A DNA stretch of 64,000 nucleotides from Cephalopachus bancanus (lineage: Eukaryota; Chordata; Mammalia; Primates; Tarsiidae), in contig JAPVLO010000097.1 of assembly GCA_027257055.1 (NCBI GenBank), positions 4,216,001 to 4,280,000 on the forward strand. Direction: 5' to 3'. This document shows, piece after piece, positions 42,688 to 55,929 of this stretch. The notes beneath the pieces were generated by a model that saw only the letters and a program-made list of their open reading frames with translations, made no database searches and was not told where the DNA came from. Both the position numbers and the translations under genes were made by a program. How positions within the stretch are numbered: the stretch's first letter is position 1; every line of letters starts with the position of its first letter.

Positions 42688-43445
42688 AAATGAAAAAAGG
42701 TCTTCTTTAAAATATATTTACCACATATTCGTTGAGCACCCAGTAACTGTTTTTATTGACGATGATGATGATGATGATGGGTAGAATATTTATATAAATG
42801 GCATACTAACACCCCTATGTCAAGGAAATGCTCAGATAAATGAATACTTCTATTTCAGTGAAAGCGCATTGAAGTTAGCAAAATAGAGTTTATTTTGATC
42901 ATTTAAATGGTTATATTTTCTATAATTATAAATCATGTTTGTAATTCTATCTTGGGTCCTCATTACTTGTACAAGCAGCCTTTTTATCAGGAGTATATCA
43001 AATTCAACTAATCCTGATATTTGTAGGATAGGAACTGAGAATTCAAAAAATGAAAAGAATGGTGGAGTATCAGGAAATTTTATATGTAAATTTCTATCAT
43101 TTGCTCTTCCTAATTTTGATATCATTGCTGCTTATGATCATTAATTTCAAATATAAATTCTATTTATAGTTTGGAATGAGTATTAGCTAGTGAAAAAGGA
43201 AGATAGTATAATTAGTAAAATAATAAAAAAGTATTCTCTTAGCATCTTTCCAAACTTCAAAAATATTTTTAACTTCATAAATACTTTTAATAAAAGTAGT
43301 TCATTTTAATTATTTTCAAGCTGTATTGTAACCAAATTGTCTTCCTGGTAAACTAACAAATAACCAGCCAGAGGAAGATGTGTAAACATTCAAGATTGAA
43401 AGTGGGCTATTCTTTGTCTTCCCAAAGTCATGTTATTAGATAGTA
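42688..43445. other. Unassigned stretch with a (GAT)n run
   Basis: It contains (GAT)n at 42758-42779, about seven units. Otherwise AT-rich unique sequence with no gene. Confidence 0.45.
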
Positions 43446-43605
43446 CAGACAGTTTCTAACTTATGATGTGTCAAGTTATGATTTTTTTTTTACTTTGCAA
43501 GTCATTTATTGTGGTATTAAATGCATTTTCAAATTGCAGTATTTTTTTACTTACAATGGGTTTATTGATATGTAATTCCATCATATAGGAGCATCTGTAC
43601 AACAA
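43446..43605 (+). mobile_element. Tigger-like DNA transposon fragment
   Basis: CTAACTTATGATGTGTCAAG, TTATGATTTTT, GTATTAAATGCATTTTCAAA, TTACTTACAATGGGTTTATTG, ATATGTAATTCCATCATATAGG and GAGCATCTGT match the paired ends of a Tigger-derived non-autonomous element (AACTTACGATGGTTCGACTTACG ... GGGACGTAACCCCATCGTAAG in two halves). CpG decay is complete. Confidence 0.65.
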
Positions 43606-46339
43606 CATGACAGACATGACCTAGTGGATCTCACTATTAAAATTGTTACTATGTTAGTCATTCTATGGAAGCATGAACATTCTTTTAGCTAAATATAGCA
43701 AAAATTTGGAAATTTTGTTATTTAAGTATATGATAAAATTGACTGGATCTAGTTCAATGTAAATAGCTCTAAAGTAGTTTACCTAAACTGTATATTTACA
43801 AACTTCTGTGGAAGAATAGACTTTCCCCAAGGAATCCCATAATCTTTTCCTTTTCAACTTAAAATATGTATATTCAACTGATTAAGTGGTTTATTATAAC
43901 TTCTTTTTTTTTTTAAACAATACAAATGTGTTCTCTTACAGTCTGGAACCCAGACATCTGTTTCTGAATTCAGTTTCACTAGTCTATAGTCAAGGTGTCA
44001 GCAGCAGGGCCATGCTTTCTCCAGAGGTTCTGGAGTGGGTGGAGAGGGAGGGATTACTCTTCTTGCTTTTTCTAACTTCTAGAGCTGAACTCCTTACATT
44101 CCTTACTCATAGTCACTTTCTCCATCTTCCAAGCCAATAGTGTAGCATCTTCAAATCTTTCGACTTACATCACATTGACTTCTCCTCTATAGTAAAAACT
44201 CTGTCTTGCTCTTATAAGAATACTTGTGATTACATTTAGGGTTCACCTTGATAATCCAGAGAATATGCATATTCAATTGATTAAGTTGTTTATTACAACT
44301 TTTAATAGACAATAAAATAATTAGTAAGGGTTGCAGATTTCAGCCATACATTGATAAAATATTAACTTATAATGGTTTAACAGTGTTCCATGAGCTGAGT
44401 ATCAAGTAACTATTTGTAAATGATGTAATCACAATTACATAAAATAGATTCTAATTATGCTAATCAATTATGTACATGCTGGCTGATCTATTTTCAGAAC
44501 TATTATAAATGCACATACACTGGCAATTCAAACAAAAAAGTTTGGTAATATTAAAGGTCTAGAAAAATCTCAAAAGAGGTACATTATTAGAAGATCAAGT
44601 CAAAATTCTGGCCGTTTCTAAACTCTGTAACTGTCAATATTGTTTTGAACTGGTCCTATAATGGTATGAAGTAGGAAAATATTTTTGCCCAATTATTTTT
44701 TTCTAAAATATTTTCCATATACTTAGATGTTAGTCTGTGGCTTCATATTTTAAAACCATATATCATCAATCAACACAACTTACTCAATTTTTCTGAGATG
44801 AAAATGGAAATGTCCTACTGATAACAGATATAGATTTGCCAAATCTTCCTGTTTTCATTTATGGAAAGATTCAATAATTCACAATGTGAGTTTGACCAAT
44901 TTTTATATAACCTGGACAATGAATCGCTAAGCTCATTGCTTTGAACATGAATCAAGTAAAGTCCAATGAATTTTCATCATAAAAATGGCAAAGGAATTCA
45001 CACAATTTAACAAAGTCAGCCATCATTAACTGAACACTTTTACTGGAAAGTGCCTCTGCTAAAATGGTACAATATATTTTCTCACAATTTTATTTTCATG
45101 ACCTTAAAACAGGATCACCTGGTAGATAATATTTAGATTTTGAAACACACAGTCTCAGATAATCATGAAGTAGCAACATGTGGTAATGATAAATCCTTCT
45201 TTGACACAGGTTCTAATCAGAAAACTTGATATAGTACCTCATATGGCTGTCATGAATATTATTTACATATGCATAATGCATATAAAGTACCTAGCAAAGT
45301 GACAGGTACATACTAAATCCTCAGTTATTATTGCTTATTATATGATTTTGATACTATCTTTAAGTACTTACTAATGAGCAAGACAAATAAGGTATGAATG
45401 ACATTGAAGATAAATGTACAATGAGTCTTTTTTTTTTTTAGCAAACATTGTCAATCTTTTATAAACATGATTCAAGTGAGAAAATCCACAATTGCATTTT
45501 CACCCATTTAATCATTTATGTCCTCATGTGGAGTCATTATTTACTCTGTGGTGGTAGTACCAGTCAAATGACTGAATTCATTCCCAGGTTCCAAGAGGGG
45601 AAGAATGTGTTGTCATTATCAGCTGTAACACACAGTTGCTTATGCAGGCTCATACTCTTATCTTTATCATTCCACACAATGGAGCATGAGTCTTTTCTCA
45701 GTTTAAACCTGCCTACCCCTGAGGATCTTACTTATTATTTCTAGGCAGACATTCTATACAACTATATGTACTGTGCTTGGAAGAGAGAGATTAATTCCAG
45801 CTGGTTGCATTAGGAAATACTGTGTAAAGGAGTAGCATCTGTCACATATTGAACAATACCAAAATTTCAAAGAAGATAATAGGTGGGAAGAGAAAAATTC
45901 ACATAAAGAGAATTTTGTCAAGAGAAGAAGGAGTATGTATACAGAATGGGGAAAGAATTTCAGTGTAACTTAACACTGGAAATGACAAAGTAGAGTAGCA
46001 AAGGCTAGAAAAATAAATTTGAGGACATTTGAGAATTTCTGTATTTGATTGATAGTAGGTTATGTTGGAAGGCTTTCCATCAGCAATGGTTGAGTTATCA
46101 GATCCTCTCAAGGACTAGGAGACCCTTGGTCACCTGTTCTCCACCAGAATTTACTCTCCAAAAATAATACAAAATGGTATTTATACCACAGAGTGGATGC
46201 ACTCAACATACTACTCCTCTAAATGAGAGATGAAAGTTCCATTTGTTGGTTAAGATTAAAGCATTATTAGAAAAGAATTTTGGTTTAATCAAAGACCTTC
46301 CAAAACTAATAGCCAATATTTGGGAGATTTGTATGCAAT
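43606..46339. other. Mostly unassigned AT-rich stretch
   Basis: At about 45255-45345 (GTCATGAATATTATTTACAT, GCATATAAAGTACCTAGCAA, GTGACAGGTACATACTAAAT) there is a MIR-like end. The rest shows no recognised element, exon or RNA gene. Frames at 43886-44140 and 45448-45744 have no supporting features. Confidence 0.4.
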
Positions 46340-46560
46340 TTGTTAATTGCCTTGTGTTAATAATTTTTTACACATATCTCATTTAGACTTTATAACAATA
46401 CCGTGAAGTAAATCCTATTTTTATCTGTCTTCAGATAAATAAGCTGAAGTTTAGAAAGCTAATGAAACTTCCTCAAAGTTATCTGCTATTAGTTACAAAC
46501 GATAGCTCAAACTCTAACTTGTCAAAGGCCATAACCATTTACCCACTATGTTTGCTGTCT
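46340..46560 (+). mobile_element. MIR-like SINE fragment
   Basis: ACACATATCTCATTTAGACTTTATAACAA-like text (in two parts), GTGAAGTAAATCCTATTTTT, AAATAAGCTGAAGTTTAGAAAG and CTTCCTCAAAGTTATCTGCTA follow the MIR core order (TCTCATTTAATCCTCACAACAACCC; GAGGAAACTGAGGC; GGTCACACAGC) with heavy divergence. Confidence 0.55.
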
Positions 46561-47335
46561 AAGAGAGCTTTGGTAGTAGAGATTTTTTTTTTAATAAGTG
46601 GGTGAAATAGTTTGGTTTTATAATTAATATCGCTGAACTCCAGTATTGGAGCCAAGAGTCTGATCATTTTCTTCAACTGGTATTCGTTATCTAATACCTG
46701 GCACAAGAGTGTAGTGATATTAATTCTTAAGCTTGATATGCATTATTCAACGTGTTATAAAATAGGCAATATACATTATTTTAAAATAAATTATTAGGAA
46801 ATAAGTTAAACTTACTGAAAATTTTTGAAAAACACTGCAAAGGCATCTTTTATCAAATTCAACAGATGCCCCAATGTAAATATTTAACTTCATTTGTTCT
46901 TTCTATCCCTCACCCTAGCATCTCTATTATTATTATCATTAGTCTTTTTCTGAGGCAAATGAAAGCCAGTCATAGATATGATGCATTCTCAATCCACTGC
47001 CCAAATTCCCCTATGTGTACTTTCTAGAAACAAAGACACTCTTCTTCTTGACCCTCTATAACCTTCAAGCCAAAAAACCAACACTCATACAAAATTACCA
47101 TCCAATCCATAGACCCGATTTAAATTTCAACAACTGTCACAGAAATGTCTTTCTTTCCTTCTCTGTTCTGGGATTTCATCCAAGAAAATGCATATCATGT
47201 TGATTTTGTTTTCTCCAATCTGGCAAAGTTTCACAGTCTTTCCCTATTTTTCTTATCCTTGACAGTTGTAAAGAGTATGGTCCATACATTTTGTAGGATA
47301 ACCTTTAGTCTTTATGTTTCTGACCATTTTAAAAG
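46561..47335. other. Unassigned stretch
   Basis: AT-rich, no recognised element or gene. Includes a short (TTA)n-like run near 46926. Confidence 0.4.
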
Positions 47336-47562
47336 TGCAGCAGTTCTTATCTAGGATAAATTTGCTCCTGAGGGATCATTTGGCTTGTCTGCAGACATTT
47401 TTATGCTGTCATAACTGTGGATACAGGGGAGGTGCTACTGACATTTAGTGGATCCAGACCAGGGATACCGTTAAACATCTACAATGTACAGTACAGCCCC
47501 CAAGAACAAAGAATAATCTGTTCCAAATGGCCAACAGCACTGAGGTTGAGAAACCCTGTCTA
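47336..47562 (+). mobile_element. hAT-Charlie non-autonomous element, MER20-like
   Basis: It runs from GTGCAGCAGTTCTTATCTAG, through GCAGACATTTTTATGCTGTC, GGGGAGGTGCTACTGACATT, TAGTGGATCCAGACCAGGGA, AACATCTACAATGTACAGTA and CAGCCCCCAAGAACAAAG, to GAGGTTGAGAAACCCTG. These are the scaffold and inverted ends of the MER5/MER20 group (CAGTGGTTCTCAACC ... GGTTGAGAACCACTG). About 227 bp, near full length. Confidence 0.8.
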
Positions 47563-47574
47563 GAATAATATTCA

Positions 47575-49140
47575 TACACAAACTCTTAAGGAGAGTATAA
47601 GAAAGAAAAAATTAGAACACAACCTCATTATAACCATAGATGTGAAATTCAAAGCACAAAGCTAACAAATCAAATTCAAGAATAACTAAAAAGACTTTAT
47701 GATCAAATTGAGTTTCTCCCAGGAGATCAAGGTTAATTTAATTTAAGAAATATGTAATTTCTCAACTTATAAAAAAGTGCAAAAAATTGAATTGGATTAA
47801 CAACAGATTGTACATACTTAACATAATAATGAACTTGAAATCCATTTGGTAGAAATTATTCAGAATGCAGACCACACAAAGAGAGAAAAACAACTGGAAA
47901 AGTATTGAGATATGTTAAAAATATTGAGATAGAATATAAGATGATAAACTCTCATTTGTCTAATCAAAGTTTCAGAAGGAGAGGAAAATTTATGTTTGAA
48001 CATCTAATGGCTGAAGCTTTTCAGAAATGATGAAAGACACATTTAAGAAGCCAAACAAATCCCAAAAAGATTAAGTGAAAAGAAATTTACAATTAAGCAT
48101 TGAAGAACATCAAATAAAAGATCTCTATTAGGATTCCGAGAGAAAAAAAAGAGATAACTTTTCAAGGAGCAACAATTAGACTGACTGCTAACTTTTTAGC
48201 AACAGCAATGGAAGCCAGATACTTTCAGTGGACTAAGAGAAAATGATTGTCAACCAAGAATTCAATAGGTGGACAAAAATCTTCGAAGTACAAGGGGAAA
48301 ATAGGAAGAGTTTCATAATAAAAAACTGAAAAAGTCTATTACTTACTGAATAGGAAACTGAAATGATAAATAAGCATATGAAAAGATATTCAGCCTGGTT
48401 AGTAATCAGTAAAATATAAACAAAGAAGAAGACAAGATACCTTTATGTATGGATGAGTTTGAGATTAACAAAAAATATAACTAAATATTAATGAAAGACG
48501 TTTATGCACATCTGGTGAAAGATTAACAAACACAAACATTTTGAAAAATAATTTAACATTATTTTAAATATGAATACGCACATACTGTATGACACTACAA
48601 TGATCTCTTATGTAGCTAATAAAATCAAGAAAATTTTGCATATAAGCCCAAGTGGATAGGTATAAATTTCCCTAGGCATGCTGGTAGTAAGAGTAAAAAA
48701 CTAGAAATATTTCTATTGAACGTATATTAACAAATGATGCTAAAAATGAATGAATTATAGCTATATATAACATGAATGAGTGCAGAGAAGTCTTATTTGA
48801 AGAAAAGAAAGCATGTTGCAGAAAAAAATATACATATGATTCTATTTAAATAAAATTCAAAATCATCCAAAATTAGCCAAGATATTACTATGGAATACAA
48901 ACATGTGGAAAATCTGTAAAGCAAAGCACATATTTAATAATGACACATTCAGAATAGTGGTTACCTCTGAGCAGAATGGGAGCAAGAGATGGGATCAGAA
49001 AGGACACAACTGTCAACTTCAGAATGGATGGTAATATTCCTTGTTCTTCGATGTGTTGTGTGTGAGGGTTTACATTATATTGTGATACTTTATATCATGC
49101 ATATATGGTGTAAACACTACTTAAATCCATTTAATTTCTG
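47575..49140 (+). mobile_element. Ancient L1/HAL1 fragments, sense
   Basis: 47575-47830 resembles L1M ORF2 (TCTCCCAGGAGATCAAGGTT). 47940-48330 resembles an ORF1-type segment (GGAGCAACAATTAGACTGAC, AGCAATGGAAGCCAGATACT, TGTCAACCAAGAATTCAATAG). 48380-49140 is an L1M 3' end (GAAAAGATATTCAGCCTGGT; GATTCTATTTAAATAAAATTC; AGTGGTTACCTCTGAGCAGA). ORF1-like text followed by a 3' end suggests a HAL1 (half-L1). It is highly decayed. Confidence 0.6.
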
Positions 49141-50085
49141 ATTTATGTATAAAAATAAGTAATATTTATTAAGCAATCTTTGGACAAAGCATTGTATATG
49201 TAGCATCCCATTTTATTTTCATAACTTTGTCATTGTTCTCTCATTTCAAAACTCTGGGCCTAAATTACTTTTTCTAATACAGATAAATATGAAAACTATT
49301 TTCTTGAATTGCATTATAAATTTTGTTCACAATGCAATTCAGATATCACAGACTAAATTGATTGGGGGGAATAGACATTCTTACAATACAGTCTTCTTAT
49401 ATGTCTATTACAAAATGTCTTATTTCTTCTTTTCACTTAAGGAATTGCTTTGATACACGTTTCTTTGATAAACTTTTCAGTCCACAGCTCAAATTCTAAA
49501 ATGAATGGATAAAAAAACCATGGAGGCCTGTTATAGTTTTGTTGCTTGCACCAAGTAAGATGCTGCACTTTAATAATTCTGAATGAAATTCTTTTTCTCA
49601 TGGAGCTCTTACTTATGAGAGTCAAATTATTTCATCCTGTTGGGGGAATGAAAATATTTGGAATTGTCTTTTTACTAGGTGTCACAAAGATTTCTCACCA
49701 TGGGAGAAATGTTCCAGAGTAAGATTCAAACAAAGAACCTTGGTTTCTGGAGCCAGCTCCTCCCGCTCACCAAAAATTCTGAAAAAATTTTTTTTCAGAA
49801 ATTTTGCAACTAAACCACTAAACACAGCCATTATTAAAAATTAAATTAAATGTTATAATGAAATAAATTATAAGCAGAGGCAATAATTATTCAAAGATAT
49901 CACTTTTAATTATCTTTCTACATTTCAGCATTATCTATGCTCTCTAAAATTATTTACAGCTATTGTATCTGTTTTGTTGAAATGTTATATAACTACTTGC
50001 TACTGTGCATTTCTTTTCCACTCTGTATTCAGTGACTTCATTGTGTTTGTAATAAACTCATGTTCTTTTAAATCTCTCTCTACCA
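49141..50085. other. Mostly unassigned; small hairpin at 49777-49800
   Basis: 49150-49245 (TATTTATTAAGCAATC, TTGTATATGTAGCATCCC) is faintly MIR-like. An 11-bp-armed hairpin (TTCTGAAAAAA ... TTTTTTCAGAA, 2-nt loop) lies at 49777-49800. No gene. Confidence 0.45.
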
Positions 50086-50560
50086 TTAATCATTTTTTAG
50101 TCTATTGGATCTGTCAGAATCTGAGAGATGTGCCTTGAATTTCCCCACTATGACTATTATTGCATTTTTCTTTTATTATAACTCTTTGCTGATGTGTAGT
50201 TTTGTAAATTATGATTCATGATGGATAAATCTTTTGGTAAATTATAATTATTATTGTGAATATAACTCTTTGTCTTACTTTATATTTTCACCTTATTTTT
50301 TCTTTAATATTAATATTTCTATTTCAGTTATTTCTTAAATATTATAAGATATATATTGTCTTTTATCAATCACAGCTAGTCTTTCTTTTTCCTCTTATGA
50401 GCGTTTCCATTTTTTCATAGGAAAATTTTACTTTTGAATATATTTTTATTTCTGATATATTTGATCTAATTTCCACCTCTATTATTTTGCTGCAATAGGT
50501 TTTCAGATGATTATTTTGAAGTTTTTTTCAAGTTCCTTCTCCAGAACTTGTTGTCAAGCT
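50086..50560 (-). mobile_element. Ancient L1 ORF2 fragment
   Basis: Antisense L1M ORF2 endonuclease-region text: GAATCTGAGAGATGTGCCTTG, CCCCACTATGACTATTATTGC, TTGCTGATGTGTAG, CTCTTTGTCTTACTTTATAT and AATATTAATATTTCTATTTCAG. It matches the CCCACTATGATTGTGGATTTG ... GATATTAATATAGCTACTCC pattern of old L1s. Very decayed. Confidence 0.55.
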
Positions 50561-53500
50561 AGGATAAGTTCCTTGTTATACATTAATTAATATTGTGAGT
50601 CATCAAGAAGAAAAACAGATTATTTTTTCATCTTAAAAACACATCTTGAAATAGAATGATGTTTTTACTTTACAGCAGAGCCCAAGTATCAGTAATCTTC
50701 CAGAAATTCTTCAGTCCCAGCAATGATAGTTACCATGAGAGAAGCTACTACTGCTTAGGTCAATTCTGGAACTCTGGTAGCCAACTGAAAGCTTCAAGCT
50801 TAAAAACAAAAAGACTTCTTTCTTCACCAATGCAAACCTCTCAAAGATGTGTTATTGAACACAGTTTTCACAGCAGCACTATCCCTATCATTTGTACTGC
50901 AACAGTGCATGTGTTTTGAGGATATTGTCACTCTTTTGTGCGTTCCCGTGATTTAATATGTAATCTATATTCTGAGTTTTAAAGACACTTTTTTTCTATA
51001 AACATGAGGTTAATCTCACTGCTCTCTGCAGATGTATTGTAACTGACAGCATGAATTATATATTTAATCCTGTGACCCGATAGTATTAATTAGCATTACA
51101 TTTTAATTCTCACATCAAGAAAATACCTGTACTGTGAAAAGCTTTTATGCCTAGGGTGCTTCCCAAAGTACTTGGATTACAGACTGAGTTTATTTTTTCT
51201 ATATGCAGAAAAGATCACCCATGGGCAGCCAAGCTTCATTTTCCACTTATGTAGGTTTGAGAGAACACACAACTGTGATGTCCACCTACTAGCTTTAGTT
51301 ATTGCCTGAGCCTTAAACTGGTGATAAAGAGAAGGAAATTGTTGTACTTTAAATTAACATCCTGTAGGATTCAGTCATGAAAAGAACATTAGATTTGGAT
51401 CTGCACATTCTGAACTTCTCTTATTGTTATATATAAAATATAATGGATAGCCAATTTTTTGCCAATCTCTGAAAAATGTAGAGAAAACTAAGTTCTTTAG
51501 AACTAAGAGATTGAGATGAAGGTTATTATGTTGCAATTAGAAAAATGACCTAAAATCTTCACTATAAAAGGAAATCACATTTTAGTGGACAAATCATAGC
51601 AAGTAGGTTATTATTTTGCATCCAGGAACTTGCCAGAGACACCGCACAATTAAACACATGGTCTGGCTAGCTCAGTGCAGTGTGGCTTCCAATCCAGACA
51701 CAGGGGACCATTCTCAGTATCCTAGAAATTCTTCAGAGACAACAATATAATATACTGAATCACCTAGATGCTATGTTTATGTGTAGAACAAGGGACAAAT
51801 TTCCAAAGAAAAATCATCTATTTTGCTCAAATCAAATCTGCCTTGGTTTCATTATTTTTAATACTGATGGGATCTTTCTAATGGGTTACACCACAACTAA
51901 ATCATGTAATGGTAATTAAAATAATTTTTAGTTGAGGTATGAAGAACAATTTTAATTAGTAGGGATGGATTCAACTTATTTGATATTTGTAAGATATGTT
52001 GAAAGATAAAAGTGATACGTTGAGAGTAATTTTTCTGATTATTTTATAGCTTTTTTGCATAGTAAAGAAGCTTATAAAATATGTTTAATAACTACAAGTG
52101 TACATCAATGAAAACATATGAGAAACATGTAGCATGCAAAGAAAATACAATAATGAATGTTGACAGATCCAACATAGATCTTCCTATGTGTTTTAATAGC
52201 TTTATATATTCTGATAGTTATTCAGATGCATATTAACATTATCATAAGAATCACAATCTGACAGCCATCAGGAGATGAGAAAATTATACAGACTAGCAAT
52301 ATATAATATAAAAAGCTATTGTCATGTTGCTATCAATAGCAAAATCAAATTAAAGTTACTTCTGTAATTTGTGATTAATATGTTGTTCAACTTTTTGGCC
52401 CTTAGAATTCCAACTAATATTAATAATTTGACATTGAAATAATCAACAAAGTTTACTAATTATAATCTGAAAACTCAAATCTTAGATTGATGGGCATGTT
52501 AAGAGAAAAGATAATATTTTTCACTTAGAAATAATAAAATTGGTGTTATACAGCCATCTTTATTTCCAAATTGTTATAGCTATCTAGAAAGATATTTGGG
52601 TAACTAGAAAACAAACAAATTTAAAAAATAAACTTCAAATGTTTTCCTGTTATCCTTTGTATATTGGTATTATGGATTATTTATATGCCTTTCACTTATT
52701 TTTGAGAAGTTGTCTCTTTTCATAATGGCCATGTGCTTTCTTTTCTTATGAGCAAACCATTTTTAAATTACTTTTAGAAATCTTGAAAACCTATGTGTTT
52801 TTTTAAAATTGTCTTTTTTAAGTTAAATTGTGTCAGGGAAAGTGATGAGAATATTTCTTCCTAGGTTACCTCTGTAGTTTACTCCAGTTTTTGAGGGAAA
52901 AAAGACATCAGAAGATTCCATGATTGTGACCAACTCTTCTTTCTGCAATCATTCCACAGTACATTGTAATCACAACGATTTTGAATATATTCTAACTAGA
53001 TAAAGTTGTCCTTATGACTCCTTGGCTGCTCAGAGTCCCACAATAAAATAACAAATAAAACCATAGACCTAGCTGCTTCTGCTGTTTTTCCTAGCTAGTA
53101 GGCATTCACCTAACCAAGTCAGTTGCTGTTGCTTTCATTTGATCACGTGGAGAAGCAACAAAAATTAGGAATCAATCTTTTTTCCAGGGACTGAACCAAA
53201 TCCCAGCAGGAGCACTATTTTCATGTTCCAAGATACGAGAAGATCTTAGTCATTGTTGATTAGTAGCGCCAGGCTTTCAGAAGACAACTACAAATCATAA
53301 CTACAAAACAAAGTCAAATAGAGTATCCAAAGAGTAAAATAAGGGAGCCACTATAATAAGATAAGAGCAAGAAGTTTTGAGGGAGAGACCAGAAGAGATG
53401 TCAAATCAAAGGGCAAAGGGAGAAATCCAATATATCAGCTATAAAATATGAGAGGCACTAAGAGCTCTTTCTTGCTAAATGCTGACCTTGTAACCTGGAG

Positions 53501-53635
53501 GGAGCACTCTATATCTTCAGGTATAGAAACAGGAAGAAAACAGATGGTTTAGCACAAATCCATCTCCAACCCTACAGTTGCCTAAAACGTTTTCAATAAT
53601 GTTTTTATGTTGGCATAAGAAGGACAGTCTTTGCA
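50561..53635. other. Unassigned AT-rich stretch (~3 kb)
   Basis: No Alu, young L1, LTR or DNA transposon recognised. Frames such as 50656-50919 and 51680-51919 are short, without codon or motif support. If any unannotated conserved element exists in this window, long repeat-poor DNA like this is a reasonable place to look, but I see nothing specific. Confidence 0.4.
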
Positions 53636-54122
53636 AGATTGCTGCTTAACAATGGGGATACATTCTGAGAAATGCATTATTAGGTGATTTTGTCATTGTG
53701 TGAACATCATGTAGTATACTTAAACAAACCTAGATGATAGAGCCTCCTACATACCTAGGTTATATATATACACACACACACACACAGACACACACACACA
53801 CACACACACACATATATGCACACATACACATATATGTATGTGTATATATGTATATATGTGTATGTGTGTGTATATATGCTAAAAGCCTGTACAATGCTAA
53901 CAAATCTGTACAGTGTGTTACTGCATTAAATACTGAAGGCAATTATAGCACCATGGTATTTGTATATTTGAACACACAAAAGATAATGTGTTGTGTTACA
54001 ACATGACAACAACTATGATGTCACAAGAGGACAGGAATTTCTCAGCTCCATCAAAATCTTATGGGACCACCACTGTTTATGCAGCCCACAGTTGACTGAA
54101 GCATTATTATACAGCATGTGGT
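53636..54122 (+). mobile_element. MER2 (Tigger-type) DNA transposon with internal microsatellite
   Basis: The scaffold is in order: GCTTAACAATGGGGATACAT, TCTGAGAAATGCATTATTAG, GATTTTGTCATTGTGTGAAC, ATCATGTAGTATACTTAAAC, CCTACATACCTAGGTTATAT, [AC/TG tract], AAAGCCTGTACAATGCTAAC, TGTTACTGCATTAAATACTG, ATCTTATGGGACCACCACTG, TTGACTGAAGCATTATTATA. It is full length in outline; the central CTAGGCTATATGG region has grown into the microsatellite. Confidence 0.85.
53761..53878. repeat. (AC)n-(TG)n compound microsatellite
   Basis: TATATATA, then about 23 AC units (one AG interruption), ATATATGC, mixed CACATA/TATGTA, then TGTG/TATA back to TATATATGC. The AC half and TG half are inverted to each other, making an imperfect alternating purine-pyrimidine palindrome with cruciform and Z-DNA potential. 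Confidence 0.95.
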
Positions 54123-55929
54123 TTTAATGATGAAGACTTTCTGGTGAGTACATGAAAATGCTTGAAGTGATCTATTCATTTCTGCAATCTCATTGCATAT
54201 ATAAGATGCATTTAGGGACAGATATGAGCTTAAGAAACGGGATGCTGTTTATTCAGACAATGTGTACCTGTAGAACAATATTACAATTGCTTTAACAGAT
54301 CCTATGCATGGCTTTTTCAACTACCCGCTACAAGTTCAATAATGTCTTGAGTAAAAAAAGACTCTAAGAATGAAAAACCACATCCTAGGGAAACTCTACC
54401 TTAAGAAAAAAAGTTAGTAAAAGAAGAGTATGGAATAGGGCCATGATATTTGCAACCCCCTTACCTACCAATATTGGCACAAACAGTGTCAAGTTCACAT
54501 GGCTCTGGCTTCTAAAAAAGAGATCTTAGAAAAGCACCCACACCCACCAGAGGTGGAATCTGAGGACATTGTGCTAGAAATGTATGCTGTGATAACTGGA
54601 GAACAGCAGACACCTGGTTTGTATTACATTATCTCCACAGTAGACTTTGAACAATTTCTCTTCCACCATGATCACTGCATCAGTGTCTGTGCCTCCTAGT
54701 TACAAAGATTATTGTGGCAAGTGTATTTGCAATAGCATGATGCAGGTGTTCTGTCTTAGCTGTGATTTCATTCATTTGAGGGACCTAAAACATATGATTA
54801 AACTCCTGCTTCAAACCAACACAGATCATATCCTCACAGGGCCTATTTTGGTGAATCTGTCCTAAGCTTCAGCATAAATAAATAAAAATGTAATCTATTT
54901 TCATGCTATTTATGACTTACTAATATGATCACAAGTGAAATAAAATGCATCAACTTTTCTCACATTGTGATTTTTTAAAGTTGCCATTTACTCAATTATG
55001 AGATTGAGACCCAGGCAGAATCAATCTCTGATATTCTTTTCTCAGAAGGGCTTTGTTTTCCTCCCCTTGTCTTTGGTAATAAACTGATTCTATTTCATAA
55101 TGGAATTGAAAGGAAGCAACTATATAAGCTGGGAGCGAATAATTGTATTATTCTTTAAATGAGCCCATTGAAATGGCAAGGAAGGGACATTATAAATTTT
55201 TTTTACTGAGATATATATTGAGCTTTTATAGGTCTAAGTTTTTGAAATGCTATACCATATTAACATTTTCAGGATCCCACTGGGGCTACCACAGTAATAG
55301 TAATCACAATAATTATAGACGTAGATAGCAACTATCTTCTAATCAGTCAGCTGTCTCTAAGCAACCAGGTTTAACAAGGCTAACAATTGCCACCTCATAT
55401 ATTCATGTAAAAGTAAAACTCTCAGAATTTAGTCATTACAGAACTAATGCCATAAGCCCTCTGACCTCTAATGGATTTGTCATTTATCTGCAATGTCTGA
55501 GATCTAAACTAGCTCTTCAAATGATAGTGGTAATCGTTTGTTTTCTTTGTGCCAAATGTCTGATGGTTAATTCAAATATAATTTTTACTAACATCAGATG
55601 TGGAGTTTATTAAATGAGTCTTACCAATATTAAGATTTTTATTGGGAGCTGGAATTTATACAGCCAAATCTCACAGCACGGAGAGAGTATGACAGTCATG
55701 CCTTATGATTTTAAGACATAGGGACCTATTCTTTCGATCATATCTGTGTAATTCTTCAGCAGTTTTGACTGCATGAACCAGAAAGTTAACCAAAAATTTG
55801 AAATGAATGTCATTTAAGAAAAAGTTCGTGAAAAAATTGTTAGCATAACGCTGACCATGTACCTTCCATTCTTTAAAATCAAGGATCAGAGTAATTAACC
55901 CCAGAAGCTATAAGTATATTCAATATCAG
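54123..55929. other. Unassigned; includes a possible old retrocopy at 54499-54890
   Basis: 54499-54890 is less AT-rich, has a 66-codon frame (54499-54699) whose product I do not recognise, and ends in CAGCATAAATAAATAAAAATG, which looks like a polyadenylation-signal-rich 3' end. No matching TSD was found. This is only a weak processed-pseudogene candidate. The remainder shows nothing recognisable. Confidence 0.3.

Noticed and set aside
54499..54699. 66-codon frame considered as a small gene.
   Set aside because: No recognised domain, no start context or splice evidence, and frames break immediately downstream; kept only as a low-interest observation.
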